Shown: piece by piece, positions 41,927-51,015 of the stretch
Numbering within the stretch: position 1 is the stretch's first letter
Layout of the letters: the number at the start of each line of letters is the position of its first letter
Assembly (NCBI GenBank): GCA_945860725.1
Contig: CAMAQZ010000004.1
Coordinates: 1-64,000, forward strand
Length of the DNA: 64,000 bases
From: Klebsiella pneumoniae
GTDB lineage: Bacteria; Pseudomonadota; Gammaproteobacteria; Steroidobacterales; Steroidobacteraceae
Direction of reading: 5' to 3'
Notes under the pieces: generated by a model
What the model was told of the DNA's origin: nothing
The model's input: only the letters and a program-made list of their open reading frames with translations
Databases searched by the model: none
Made by a program: the position numbers and the translations under genes

Positions 41927-42733
41927 TTGAAGACCCTGCTCTCCGGGTTGCTGCAGCCTGCGCTGCTGCTCACCGCGCTGGCCTGCGGGCCGGCGGCGCT
42001 GCAGCCGACCGCGGCTCAGGGTGGGCTGCAACCGATCCCGGCCTACGATTCCCCGGTGGTCGATACCGCCGCGTTGCTGCAGCCCGACGAGCGTGCGCGC
42101 CTGGTCGCGCGCCTCATGGACCTGCAGACCCGCAAGGGATCCCAGGTCGCGGTGCTCATCGTGCCGACCACGCAGCCGGAGGAGATCGAGCAGTATTCGA
42201 TCCGCGTCGCCGATGCCTGGAAGACCGGTCGCAAGGGCGTCGATGACGGTGCGATCCTGCTCATCGCACAACAGGATCGGCGGATGCGCATCGAGGTCGG
42301 TCGCGGCCTCGAGGGCGCGCTCACCGACCTCGTCTCGAACCGCGTCATCGACGAGACGATCCGTCCCGCCTTCCGCGCCGGCGAGTTCGGCGCCGGCATC
42401 GAGGCCGGCGTCGATCGCGTGATCGGCGTCATCGACGGCGAAGAGTTGCCGCCGCCCGATCCGCGTTGGAGCGACGGCAAGCGAAAGAGTGGCGGGTTAT
42501 CCGGTGCCCCCTTGGCGCTGGTCGTGGCGCTCGCACTCATCGGCGGCATCCTGCTGCTGATCTTCGCGTCCCTCGGTCGCTTGCCGCAATCTTTGTCGAC
42601 GGGCTCCCATGCCAATCGGGGCAACTACTACTCCCACGGTCCCTGGGGCGGCGGCGGCGGCCTCGGCGGCGGTGGCTTCGGCGGTGGCGGTGGTGGCGGC
42701 TTCGGGGGCGGTGGCGCCTCGGGAGGATGGTGA
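41927..42733 (+). CDS. TPM-domain (YgcG-like) membrane protein
   Basis: A 268-residue exported and membrane-anchored protein. A signal peptide (LLQPALLLTALACGPAAL region) is followed by a TPM domain (about residues 40-165) with SPVVDTAALLQPDERARLVA, GSQVAVLIVPTTQPEEIEQY and GVDDGAILLIAQQDRRMRIE. A membrane helix (ALVVALALIGGILLLIFASL) and a Gly-rich tail (GGGGFGGGGGGGFGG) complete the YgcG layout. TPM domains may act as phosphatases or in membrane protein repair; the role is not established in bacteria. It starts with TTG 16 bases after lemA. Confidence 0.88.
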   Translation: MKTLLSGLLQPALLLTALACGPAALQPTAAQGGLQPIPAYDSPVVDTAALLQPDERARLVARLMDLQTRKGSQVAVLIVPTTQPEEIEQYSIRVADAWKTGRKGVDDGAILLIAQQDRRMRIEVGRGLEGALTDLVSNRVIDETIRPAFRAGEFGAGIEAGVDRVIGVIDGEELPPPDPRWSDGKRKSGGLSGAPLALVVALALIGGILLLIFASLGRLPQSLSTGSHANRGNYYSHGPWGGGGGLGGGGFGGGGGGGFGGGGASGGW

Positions 42734-42734
42734 G

Positions 42735-43232
42735 ATGGATCTGCGACGCCTCTGGCGACACCTAACGACCTGGCCGCTGCACACCCGGCGCGGGTTCCCG
42801 GCGGCGATCCTCAGCGCCATCGAGACCGCGATCGCGTCGGTCGAATCGCGTCATGCGGGCGAGATCCGTTTCGCGGTGGAGACCTCCCTAGACCTGCGCG
42901 CCTTGCGGGTCGGTCTCGAGCCGCGGACGCGGGCTCTCGAAGTCTTCGGGCTGCTGCGGGTCTGGGACACGCAGCGTAACAACGGTGTGCTCATCTATTT
43001 GCTCATGGCGGACCGCGACGTCGAGATCGTCGCCGATCGCGGCATTGCCGCTCGTGTGCCTGCGGCGCAGTGGGAGGCGGTCTGCCGCGAGATGGAGACG
43101 CACTTCCGCGAGGAGCGTTGGCGGGAGGGGGCGTTGGCCGGTGTCGAGGGGGTCGCTGCGTTGCTTGCGGAGCATTTCCCGCACGAGGGTGGCGACGCCA
43201 ACGAGCAGCCGAACCGGCCCGTACTGCTGTAA
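42735..43232 (+). CDS. Second TPM-domain protein, no Gly-rich tail
   Basis: A 165-residue TPM-domain protein without signal peptide. An N-terminal basic stretch (RRLWRHLTTWPLHTRRGFPA) precedes the domain: IESVESRHAGEIRFAV-like ETAIASVESRHAGEIRFAVE, VWDTQRNNGVLIYLLMADRD, VEIVADRGIAARVPAAQWEA and ALAGVEGVAALLAEHFP. It starts one base after the first TPM gene. The lemA-TPM-TPM order is a common gammaproteobacterial arrangement, supporting function as a complex. Confidence 0.87.
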   Translation: MDLRRLWRHLTTWPLHTRRGFPAAILSAIETAIASVESRHAGEIRFAVETSLDLRALRVGLEPRTRALEVFGLLRVWDTQRNNGVLIYLLMADRDVEIVADRGIAARVPAAQWEAVCREMETHFREERWREGALAGVEGVAALLAEHFPHEGGDANEQPNRPVLL

Positions 43233-43243
43233 TCTCGGCGCCC

Positions 43244-44395
43244 ATGTCGGCGCTTCCGTCCCGCATTGTTGTCCTCGACCTGGCGCGGTCCTCGCGCTCG
43301 GCGTGGGTCGTGACGTTCGGTCTTCTGCTGGCGGGGTGCGGCGCGACGCCGGTGAAGCAACCCTCAGCGGCTCCCGCCGCCTCGTTCCGTCCGCTCGTGC
43401 CGCCATCTTCGGCGGTCGACCCGGTCGCGACCAGTGCCCACCGTACCGTGCTCGACCCGTCGCATGGCGATCTCATCGGCGAACTGCAGGTCACGCGCGC
43501 AACACGCGAGGACACCTTCGTCGATCTCGCCAGGCGCTTCAATGTCGGCTACGAGGAACTCGTGCGTGCCAACCCGGGGGTCGATCCATGGTTACCGGGC
43601 GCAGGTCGCGAGATCGTACTGCCGACGCGGCATATCCTCCCGGACGCGCCGCGTGAGGGCATCGTCATCAATCTGGCAGCGATGCGCTTGTTCTATTTCC
43701 CGAAGCGCAAGCCGGGGGAATGGCTGACCGTCTACACCTTCCCGATCGGGATCGGCCGCGTCGGTTGGGCGACGCCGGAGGGCAGCACCAGCGTGGTGCG
43801 GATGAAGAAAGATCCCGCCTGGCGTCCGGGGTCTGGGGTGCGTGCGGAGCACAAGGCCGATGGCGAGGTGCTGCCTGTCGTGGTGCCACCGGGCCCGGAC
43901 AACCCGCTCGGTCACCGTGCGCTCTACCTGGAGTGGCCGAGCTATCTCATCCACGGCACCAACAAGCCCGCCGGTGTCGGGCTGCGATCGAGCCACGGCT
44001 GCATCCGGTTGTTCCCCGAGGACATCGAGCTGCTCTATGACCTCGTCAAGCCGGGCACCCGTGTGACGGTGGTCAACCAGCCCTTCGTGTTCGGGTGGCA
44101 CGAGGGTGAACTGCTGATGCAAGCGCACGAGGTGCTCGAGGATGATCCGCGTGATTGGCAGCGGGCGCAGCGCAAGCTGCTCTCGAAGTCCCTCGCGCAG
44201 CGCATCCAGCGGCGGCTGCGCGAGCAGGGCGATGCCATGGACTGGGAGTCCGTGTCGCGAGTGAGCCATGCGCCGCGCAGCGTCCCGGTGCCGCTCACCC
44301 GCAGCGGCACCAGTCCTGACTCGGTGATCGCCGAGGCGCGCCGTGTGCGGAATATCACACCGCTCGGCGCAAACCTCGTACGGGTGTCGCCATGA
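43244..44395 (+). CDS. L,D-transpeptidase with LysM-like domain, lipoprotein
   Basis: A 383-residue YkuD-type L,D-transpeptidase, which forms 3-3 crosslinks or attaches proteins to peptidoglycan. The N-terminus ends in a lipobox-like LLLAGC (Cys near residue 30). A LysM-like segment (REDTFVDLARRFNVGYEELV) precedes the YkuD domain with IGIGRVGWATPEGST, and the active site HGTNKPAGVGLRSSHGCIRL with catalytic His, Ser-His-Gly-Cys and Arg near residue 255. The C-terminal 100 residues are extra and charged. It belongs to the lemA run and overlaps the rhomboid gene by ATGA. Confidence 0.92.
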   Translation: MSALPSRIVVLDLARSSRSAWVVTFGLLLAGCGATPVKQPSAAPAASFRPLVPPSSAVDPVATSAHRTVLDPSHGDLIGELQVTRATREDTFVDLARRFNVGYEELVRANPGVDPWLPGAGREIVLPTRHILPDAPREGIVINLAAMRLFYFPKRKPGEWLTVYTFPIGIGRVGWATPEGSTSVVRMKKDPAWRPGSGVRAEHKADGEVLPVVVPPGPDNPLGHRALYLEWPSYLIHGTNKPAGVGLRSSHGCIRLFPEDIELLYDLVKPGTRVTVVNQPFVFGWHEGELLMQAHEVLEDDPRDWQRAQRKLLSKSLAQRIQRRLREQGDAMDWESVSRVSHAPRSVPVPLTRSGTSPDSVIAEARRVRNITPLGANLVRVSP

Positions 44396-45084
44396 TCCCG
44401 GTCCACGACGACAACCCGACCCGCATCACGCCTTGGGTCACCTGGACCCTGATCGGCGCTTGTGTGCTGGTTTTTCTTTGGCAGTGGTCGTCCGGTGAGG
44501 CGTGGTTCGGCGCGATCGTCGCGGGATTGGGCGCCACACCCGAAGTGATCTTCGGTTCTGATGGTGCGAGCGATGAGCCGACTTGGGTAGCGCCCTGGGC
44601 GACGGTCTTCACTTCAATGTTCCTGCACGGTTCGTTGGCGCACTTGTTCGGCAACATGCTGTTCCTCTGGGTGTTCGGCAATAACATCGAGGACGCGATG
44701 GGTCATGGTCATTTCATCCTTTTCTACCTCACCTGCGGTGTGATCGCTGTGTTCGCCCAAGCGCTCTACGATCCGTCGAGCGCGGTGCCCATGGTGGGCG
44801 CGAGCGGTGCGATCTCCGGTGTGCTCGGCGCCTATCTGCTGCTCTATCCCAAGGCGCGCGTGCTGCTTGCGTTGCCGCCGCCGCTGATCTTCTTGACGAT
44901 CGGCTGGGTACGGGCCGTCTGGGTGTTGGCCGCATGGTTCATCGGCCAGGTCGCGATGGGTTGGTTCTCGGGTATGAGCGGCGGCGGTGTCGCGCTCGGC
45001 GCGCACATCGGCGGGTTCGTGGCAGGGATGCTGCTGATCCCGTTGTTCAAGGACCGCCATGTGCCGCTCTGGCGCAATCACTGA
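44392..45084 (+). CDS. Rhomboid family intramembrane serine protease
   Basis: A 230-residue membrane protease with about six transmembrane helices. The catalytic Ser is in VGASGAISGVLGAYLLLYPK and the His in LGAHIGGFVAGMLLIPLF. SMFLHGSLAHLFGNMLFLWV supplies the oxyanion-side His/Asn block. Rhomboids cut single-pass membrane proteins; the target is unknown. The ATG overlaps the L,D-transpeptidase stop (ATGA), so both are made together. Confidence 0.93.
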   Translation: MIPVHDDNPTRITPWVTWTLIGACVLVFLWQWSSGEAWFGAIVAGLGATPEVIFGSDGASDEPTWVAPWATVFTSMFLHGSLAHLFGNMLFLWVFGNNIEDAMGHGHFILFYLTCGVIAVFAQALYDPSSAVPMVGASGAISGVLGAYLLLYPKARVLLALPPPLIFLTIGWVRAVWVLAAWFIGQVAMGWFSGMSGGGVALGAHIGGFVAGMLLIPLFKDRHVPLWRNH

Positions 45085-45102
45085 ACGGTGGCGCATCGGC
45101 CC

Positions 45103-45660
45103 ATGAACGAGGATGTCGTCGTGTTCTCCCACGGCAAGGAATCCGGGCCCTGGGGCACGAAGATCATGGCATTGGCCGAGATCGCGCGAGCGTCGGGATG
45201 GCGCGTCGAGTCCGTGGATTACCGAGGTCTCGAGTCCGTCGACGATCGCTTGGAACGCCTGCTCAGCTGTTGCGCCCGGTTGCCGGTGGCGCCGGTGCTC
45301 GTGGGTTCTAGTCTCGGAGGTTGGCTGGCTGCCGCGGTTGCGCTGCGCGCCGGACCCGCAGGTGAGGCAGCGCGTGGTCTCTTCCTCATGGCCCCCGCCT
45401 TCGATATGCCCGGCTTGCCGCCCTTGCCGCCGCAGCCCGCGCCGGCCTCGCTGCCGACAGTGGTGGTGCACGGATGGCAGGATGACATCGTGCCCGTCGT
45501 GAACGGTTGGCGCCATGCGCAGGCCCAGCGCGCCACCACCTACCTTGTCGATGATGACCACCGTCTGATCGCCTCGCTCCCCGCGATCGGCGGCTGGTTG
45601 CGCAGCTTTCTCGCCGGTTTGCCCCCGCGGGCCATGCGCGCCGTGGACCGCGTGCCGTGA
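45103..45660 (+). CDS. Small alpha/beta hydrolase
   Basis: A 185-residue alpha/beta hydrolase of the RBBP9/YqiA size class. VVVFSHGKESGPWGTKIMAL forms the oxyanion region, the nucleophile is in PVLVGSSLGGWLAAAVA, the acid in VVHGWQDDIVPVVNGW and the His in LVDDDHRLIASL. No signal peptide. The substrate, probably a small ester or thioester, is unknown. ATG 45103 is used; GTG 45088 is possible. The stop overlaps plsB (GTGA). Confidence 0.85.
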   Translation: MNEDVVVFSHGKESGPWGTKIMALAEIARASGWRVESVDYRGLESVDDRLERLLSCCARLPVAPVLVGSSLGGWLAAAVALRAGPAGEAARGLFLMAPAFDMPGLPPLPPQPAPASLPTVVVHGWQDDIVPVVNGWRHAQAQRATTYLVDDDHRLIASLPAIGGWLRSFLAGLPPRAMRAVDRVP

Positions 45661-48101
45661 AGTTCCTGTGGCGTGCGCTGATGTCGCTCTGGGTGCGTGC
45701 GGAAGTACGCCCCGACGACGCGTTGCGGCAGATCGTCGCCGCGACCGCTGCACCGGTCTGCTATGTGCTCGAACGTCGCAGCGCCGCTGATGTCGCCTTG
45801 GTGGCGGACATCTGCCGACGTAACGGCTTGCCGCCGCCCGATGGCAGGCTGGTCGGTCGACGTGTCAACGCGGTGCGCGCCACGCTGCCGCTGCTGACGC
45901 AGCGCGGCTTCTTCGATCGCCGCATCGATCGACGCCCTCCGTCCGAGCTTGTGCGTCTCATCGAGGCGCTGCAGGCCGACCGCGGCTTCGATGTCCGGCT
46001 CGTGCCGATGGCGGTGTATTGGGGGCGGGCGCCGCGGAAGGAGGGCTCCTGGCTGCGGCTCTGGCTCACCGAGGGCTGGGTGCTCGGTGGGACGCTGCGC
46101 AAGATCATGCAGGTGTCGTTCAACGGCCGTTTCACCATGCTCGAGGTCGGTGCACCGGTCAGCTTGCGCAGTCTGCTCGCTGACGACGAACCTGCGAAGA
46201 CACAGGCCGCGCGCATCACCCGCGCTTGGCGTGCCACGTTCCGGCGCCAACGCGCCGCGCGCATCGGCCCGGACATGTCCCATCGCCGCACCATCCTCGC
46301 GCGCGTGCTGAACACCCGCGCGGTGCGTGCTGCCGCGGCGTCGGAGGCGCGTTCCAAGGGCTTGCCGCGCCGCAAGGTGCTGCTGCTGGCGCGCGGCTAC
46401 GGCGAGGAGATCGCTGCCCACTACTCCCACGCCTTCGTGACCTTCATGGAGGCTTGCCTGCGACGCCTCTGGAACCGTCTCTACGACGGCGTTGCCTTCA
46501 ATCATGTCGAGACGCTACGCAGCGTCTCCCGCGAACATGAAGTGGTGTTCGTGCCTTGCCACCGCAGCCACATGGACTACCTGTTGCTGTCCTATGCGAT
46601 CTACACGCAGGGTTATGCCGTGCCGCATATCGCCGCCGGCAACAACCTCGACATCCCGGTGGTCGGTCGCTTCCTGCGCAAGGCCGGCGCTTTCTTCATC
46701 CGTCGCAGCATCGCCGGGAATTCGCTCTATACCGTCGTGCTGATGAAGTACCTCGCCACCATCATGGCGCGCGGACACTCTATCGAGTATTTCATAGAGG
46801 GTGGACGCTCGCGCACCGGGCGCCTCTTGCAGCCGAAGACCGGCATGCTCTCGATGACCGTACGCAGCTATGTGCGTGATCCGCGGCGGCCCGTGGTGTT
46901 CCTGCCGGTGTACTTCGGCTATGAACGCATCGTCGAGGGCAACACCTACCTCGGCGAACTCTCGGGCGCAGCGAAGCGCAAGGAAGGCATCGGTGACCTG
47001 CTGCGCGCGACGCGGGTGCTGCGTGAGAAGTTCGGCCGAGTACATGTCAATCTCGGCGAACCGATCCACCTCGACGCGCTGCTCGGGCGCCATGCAGGCG
47101 ACTGGCGCGTGCAAGCGCTCGACGACGAAGCGCGTGCACCTTGGGTCACCCCGCTGGTGGATGAGCTCGCGCAGCGCATCATGTGCAACATCAATGCCGC
47201 CGCAGCGGTCACGCCGGTGAACCTGTTGGCGCTGGTGCTGCTCGCGATGCCCCGCAAGGCCATGGCGGTCGTCGATCTCGAGCGCCAAGTGGATCTCTGT
47301 CTCGGTCTGCTGCGCGAGGCGCCCTATGACCCGCGCATTACGGTGTCCGCGACCAGCGGCGCCGAGGTCATCGCCTACGGCGACGCCATGCGGTTGCTGC
47401 AGCGTCATCCCCACCCGCTCGGCGAGCTCGTGCAGCTACGCGAAGAGGTGGCGGTGCTGACGACCTATTACCGTAATAATGTCCAGCACCTGTTCGCGTT
47501 GCCGTCGTTGGTGGCCTGCGCCTTCATCGCCAATCCAGTGGTGCCCACGGCCGACATCCAGCGCTTGGCTTGGCGCGTCTATCCTTATGTGGCATCGGAA
47601 CTGTTCCTTAAATGGCCGGAGGAGGAGCTCGCCGCGCAGGTTGAGCGTGTGCTGGCGGCCTTGGGGCTGCTCGGGCTGCTCGAGCCGCTGCAGCTGCCCG
47701 ACGGGACGCCCGGCTGGCGTCGACCGCCACCGAGCGCCGCCGCGGCGACGCAGCTTTCGCTGCTCGCACGCGCTTCGGTGCAGACCATCGAACGCTACTA
47801 CCTCGTCATCGCTGCGCTCACGCATTCAGGCTCCGGCACGCAGACGGCGAAAGGGCTCGCCGAGCGCTGCCAGCTGATGGCGCAGCGCATCGACATGCTC
47901 TACGGCTTGAATTCGCCGGAGTTTGCGGATCGGTCGCTGTTCGATCACTTCATCGCTTTGCTGTTGCGCCGCGGCGTGATCCGCAGCGATGACGCCGGTC
48001 GCTTGTTGTACGACGAAGTCCTGCAGCGGGTGGCACGCGATGCCGAGTTCGTGCTGTCGGAGCAGATCCGCCACAGCATCCTGCAGGTGACCGGCAGCTG
48101 A
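45657..48101 (+). CDS. plsB: Glycerol-3-phosphate acyltransferase PlsB
   Basis: An 814-residue acyltransferase that acylates sn-glycerol 3-phosphate, the first step of phospholipid synthesis, at the inner membrane. Motif I is VPCHRSHMDYLLLSYAIY (His/Asp pair), motif II GAFFIRRSIAGNSLY, motif III FIEGGRSRTGRLLQPKTGML, and motif IV VVFLPVYFGYER. The length is close to the E. coli enzyme. The start is GTG overlapping the hydrolase stop. It closes the lemA run and converges with arfB, with an inverted repeat across both stops. Confidence 0.96.
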   Translation: MKFLWRALMSLWVRAEVRPDDALRQIVAATAAPVCYVLERRSAADVALVADICRRNGLPPPDGRLVGRRVNAVRATLPLLTQRGFFDRRIDRRPPSELVRLIEALQADRGFDVRLVPMAVYWGRAPRKEGSWLRLWLTEGWVLGGTLRKIMQVSFNGRFTMLEVGAPVSLRSLLADDEPAKTQAARITRAWRATFRRQRAARIGPDMSHRRTILARVLNTRAVRAAAASEARSKGLPRRKVLLLARGYGEEIAAHYSHAFVTFMEACLRRLWNRLYDGVAFNHVETLRSVSREHEVVFVPCHRSHMDYLLLSYAIYTQGYAVPHIAAGNNLDIPVVGRFLRKAGAFFIRRSIAGNSLYTVVLMKYLATIMARGHSIEYFIEGGRSRTGRLLQPKTGMLSMTVRSYVRDPRRPVVFLPVYFGYERIVEGNTYLGELSGAAKRKEGIGDLLRATRVLREKFGRVHVNLGEPIHLDALLGRHAGDWRVQALDDEARAPWVTPLVDELAQRIMCNINAAAAVTPVNLLALVLLAMPRKAMAVVDLERQVDLCLGLLREAPYDPRITVSATSGAEVIAYGDAMRLLQRHPHPLGELVQLREEVAVLTTYYRNNVQHLFALPSLVACAFIANPVVPTADIQRLAWRVYPYVASELFLKWPEEELAAQVERVLAALGLLGLLEPLQLPDGTPGWRRPPPSAAAATQLSLLARASVQTIERYYLVIAALTHSGSGTQTAKGLAERCQLMAQRIDMLYGLNSPEFADRSLFDHFIALLLRRGVIRSDDAGRLLYDEVLQRVARDAEFVLSEQIRHSILQVTGS

Positions 48102-48145
48102 GCGTGCCGGCGGCGTGTGCGGACTCGTTCCGGATCGCGCTCAGC
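48097..48145. terminator. Inverted repeat spanning stop codons of convergent plsB and arfB
   Basis: GCTGAGCG (48097-48104) and CGCTCAGC (48138-48145) are perfect 8-bp complements, each containing the stop codon of one of the two convergent genes. The 33-base loop is GC-rich. There is no T tract, so any termination would be weak or bidirectional. Confidence 0.35.
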
Positions 48146-48563
48146 CTTCCCCACCGCGCTTGCCGCGCCCCGCCTTCACGGATGAGCGTCGGGACTTGCC
48201 TTCGAGCCGACGCTCCTTCGAGGCGCGCGTAGGGCGGGTCGCGCGACGCAGCTTCGGCTCTACCAAGGCTGCGCGGATGAGGGTGGCCAACCGGTCCTCG
48301 GCGGCACGGCGGTTCTGCTCCTGGCTGCGGTGCTCGCGGGCGATCAGCAGCAACGATCCGTCGTCGATGACCCGCCGGCCAGCAAGCTTCCGTAGCCGTG
48401 ATTTCACCGCGGGTGAGAGTGCCGCGGTGCCGGCGAGGTCGAAGCGCAGTTGTACCGCCGAGGCGACCTTGTTGACGTTCTGTCCACCGGGACCTCCGGC
48501 GCGCACGAAGCTCACCGAGAGGTCCGTATCGGGGATCAGGGCGCTACCGGCGTGGATCGGCAT
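48141..48563 (-). CDS. arfB: Alternative ribosome-rescue factor ArfB
   Basis: A 140-residue peptidyl-tRNA hydrolase that frees stalled ribosomes. The catalytic GGQ is in FVRAGGPGGQNVNKVASAVQ at about residue 30. The C-terminal tail is Lys/Arg-rich (KERRLEGKSRRSSVKAGRGK), which in this family inserts into the mRNA channel of stalled ribosomes. The ATG at 48563 lies inside the 3' end of the mscS-type gene, giving a 20-base overlap. Confidence 0.93.
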   Translation of the reverse strand: MPIHAGSALIPDTDLSVSFVRAGGPGGQNVNKVASAVQLRFDLAGTAALSPAVKSRLRKLAGRRVIDDGSLLLIAREHRSQEQNRRAAEDRLATLIRAALVEPKLRRATRPTRASKERRLEGKSRRSSVKAGRGKRGGEG

Positions 48564-49908
48564 CAGCGGAGCCTGTGAGGTGCGGCGGACGCAGAGCACG
48601 CGCATCAGGCTCGAGCACGCGCACTTCCTGCTGCGCCACCGGGATCTTGACGCCGTGGTCCTTGAAGAGCCGCCAGATGCGGCGGTTGACGTCGGAGCGG
48701 ACGTTGTTGACGCCGTTCATGGGATCGCGGATCCAGAAGCGCGCCTCGAGCTTCATGCCGTAGTTCTCGAAGGAGATCAGACGCGACACCGGCGCCGGGT
48801 CGCGCAGGATCCGCGGATGGCCGTCGGTGGCGCGCAGCAACAGCTCGAGCGCCACTTCCGGATCGTCGTCGTAGGACACCATGACCGGCAGGCGCAGCCG
48901 GACGCGCTGGTCGGAGTAGCTCCAGTTGATGACCGAACTGGTGATCAGGCTCTGGTTCGGCACCAAAGATTCGACACCGTCACGGTCGCGCACCACGACA
49001 TAGCGGCCACGCAGTTCCTGCACCCAGCCGAAGTTGTCGGAGGTGGTGCCGGTGTGCTGGTGGAAGCTGATGACATCGCCCGGCTTGATCGATTTGTCCA
49101 TCAGCAGCACGAAGCCGCTGACGAAATTGGCGGTGATGTCGCGGATGCCGAAGCCGAGACCGAAGACGATCGCGCCGGTGAGCACGGTGAGGGCGGTAAG
49201 ATCGACACCCGCGGAGTTGATGCCGAGCAGGATACCGAGGCCGATCAGCAGGAAATAGGCGGATTTGCTGATGCCGACACGGGTGGCCGGGGCCAGCGAG
49301 TCGATGGCCATTACCCGCCGTTCGATGGCCCGCGCCAGCAACGACATGCCGAGCACGAACAGCGTGATCACCACCAGGCTCTTGATCAACGCCCAAAGAC
49401 TGAACATCGACTTGCCCGGCAGCAGATCCACTTGGTCGAGCGCCGACTCCAGCCAGTCAAAACCGCCGACCAGCTCGATGCCGAGCGCGAGCCAGATGAG
49501 CAGGGTGATGCGGCGCTGCGATCGGTCGACCCAGCTCGAGTCGCCGAGCAGTAGGCTCGCGCCATAGACCAGCAGGCGTACCGTTGCGAGTGCACCGATC
49601 AGTCGTAGCGCGAACACGAACACGGTGTCCGGGATGCCCCAAGCGTCCGCCACCGCCCGTGCAGCGGCGATCAGCAGCATCGCGACCACATAGGGTGCAG
49701 CGATGGCGCCGGCCTCGAGCAATGGGGTCTGCCAAGGCGCACTGCTGCCGTGGTCGGCGGCCTGCAGGCGGACCACGACGCGGCGGACGATGCGTCCGAT
49801 GACCAGTGCGATGGCGATCGCCACCAACACCACGATCGCTTCGTTGAGCCCGTCGGGTGTCAGCAGCTCGCGGCCGAGCCCGGCGAGCGAGATATAGCGT
49901 TGTTCCAT
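48544..49908 (-). CDS. MscS-family mechanosensitive ion channel
   Basis: A 454-residue channel. Five or so membrane helices fill the first 270 residues, the last being the pore helix region (TVLTGAIVFGLGFGIRDITA, NFVSGFVLLMDKSIKPGDVI) with the small-residue pattern of MscS. The cytosolic beta domain (VVVRDRDGVESLVPNQSLI) and an alpha/beta tail follow. It relieves turgor on osmotic downshift. The length suggests a YbdG/MscM-like type rather than MscS itself. The ATG at 49908 has GAGGA seven bases upstream. Confidence 0.92.
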   Translation of the reverse strand: MEQRYISLAGLGRELLTPDGLNEAIVVLVAIAIALVIGRIVRRVVVRLQAADHGSSAPWQTPLLEAGAIAAPYVVAMLLIAAARAVADAWGIPDTVFVFALRLIGALATVRLLVYGASLLLGDSSWVDRSQRRITLLIWLALGIELVGGFDWLESALDQVDLLPGKSMFSLWALIKSLVVITLFVLGMSLLARAIERRVMAIDSLAPATRVGISKSAYFLLIGLGILLGINSAGVDLTALTVLTGAIVFGLGFGIRDITANFVSGFVLLMDKSIKPGDVISFHQHTGTTSDNFGWVQELRGRYVVVRDRDGVESLVPNQSLITSSVINWSYSDQRVRLRLPVMVSYDDDPEVALELLLRATDGHPRILRDPAPVSRLISFENYGMKLEARFWIRDPMNGVNNVRSDVNRRIWRLFKDHGVKIPVAQQEVRVLEPDARALRPPHLTGSADADPRR

Positions 49909-49933
49909 CACGTCTTCCTCGGGCGTCGGCGGA

Positions 49934-50161
49934 TCAGGCGTTGAGGTCCGGGATCATCAGGCTGGCGTGGCGTTCGATCTGGTCCTTGAGCATAAGCTTG
50001 CGCTTCTTGAGGCGTTTGAGCTGTACTTGATCGACTAGGATGTCCATCGACAACCGGGCGATGACCTCGTCGAGGTCGCGGTGTTCGATGCGCAGCTGCC
50101 GCAACTTCTCGATGTTGCGGAACAGCTCGCGGTCGATGTTGTCTTGTTCCTGGTCGGACAT
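49934..50161 (-). CDS. DUF465 / YdcH family small protein
   Basis: A 75-residue helical hairpin protein. It is entirely charged helix: FRNIEKLRQLRIEHRDLDEV, then LKRLKKRKLMLKDQIERHAS, the signature of DUF465 (YdcH, SlyX-like). Its function is unknown. The ATG follows directly on the stop codon of the PHP phosphatase gene with no base between, so re-initiation is likely. Confidence 0.92.
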   Translation of the reverse strand: MSDQEQDNIDRELFRNIEKLRQLRIEHRDLDEVIARLSMDILVDQVQLKRLKKRKLMLKDQIERHASLMIPDLNA

Positions 50162-50998
50162 TCAGAGACAGGCCGCGACGGGTTCGAGATCCGCCGGTAG
50201 CTTAGCGAAGCGGCCCGGCGTATTCCACGGCACCGCAGGGTCATGGAAATCTGAGCCGGTCGACGCCTTCAGCTTGCTGCTGCGCGCCAGTGTCGCGAGG
50301 CGGTCGAGGTCACGGGGGCTCATGCCCGCGACGCTCACCTCCAGACCGTCGCCGCCTGCGGCGCGGAACTCGCCGACCAAGCGGCGCAGCGCGCCGTTCG
50401 ACAAACGATAGCGGTGCGGGTGGGCGAGCACCACGGTCGCACCGGCTGCGCGCAGCGCAGCTACCGCCTCCTCGAGTGCAGGCCACTCCATGGGCACATG
50501 TCCGGGCAGTCCGCGTCCGAGCAGCCGGGTGAAGGCCTCGGCCTCGTTGCGTACCCGACCGGATGCGACCAAGGCACGCGCCAGATGCAGTCGGGTCGGC
50601 ACCTCGGTGGCCGCGCACACGCCAGCGGCGAGTTTGCGCCCAGGCAGTCCGGCACGCTTCTCGAGGCGCTCACCGATCTCGAGGAGACGCGCCCGACGCT
50701 GCGTTCGCAGCCCCTCGAGATGCGCCATCAATAGAGGGGTGTCCGCTGCCACACCGAGGCCGAGGACATGGAGCGATTGACCTTGCCAGCCCGCCGAGAC
50801 CTCGACCCCGGAGACGAACCGGATCCCGGCTTCGGCACAGGCCGCCGCCGCGGCGGCGCAGCCTGCGGTGGTGTCGTGGTCGGTGAGCGCCGCGAGGTGG
50901 ACGCCGCGGGCGGCGACGAGACGCATCAGTGCGGCAGGGTCGAGCACCCCGTCGGAGTGGTGGCTGTGCAGATGCAGGTCGGCGAGAAGAGCCGTCAT
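50162..50998 (-). CDS. rnm: PHP-domain 3',5'-nucleoside bisphosphate phosphatase / RNase AM
   Basis: A 278-residue PHP phosphoesterase like E. coli YciV (RNase AM). The metal-binding motifs are DLHLHSHHSDGVL, ALTDHDTTAG, GVEVSAGW, VVLAHPHRYRLSN and the C-terminal ASTGSDFHDP. The family removes phosphate from 3',5'-nucleotide bisphosphates and trims 5' ends of rRNAs. It is divergent from yrfG, with 17 bases between start codons. Confidence 0.9.
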   Translation of the reverse strand: MTALLADLHLHSHHSDGVLDPAALMRLVAARGVHLAALTDHDTTAGCAAAAAACAEAGIRFVSGVEVSAGWQGQSLHVLGLGVAADTPLLMAHLEGLRTQRRARLLEIGERLEKRAGLPGRKLAAGVCAATEVPTRLHLARALVASGRVRNEAEAFTRLLGRGLPGHVPMEWPALEEAVAALRAAGATVVLAHPHRYRLSNGALRRLVGEFRAAGGDGLEVSVAGMSPRDLDRLATLARSSKLKASTGSDFHDPAVPWNTPGRFAKLPADLEPVAACL

Positions 50999-51015
50999 GC
51001 CGCTATCATAAGGGG

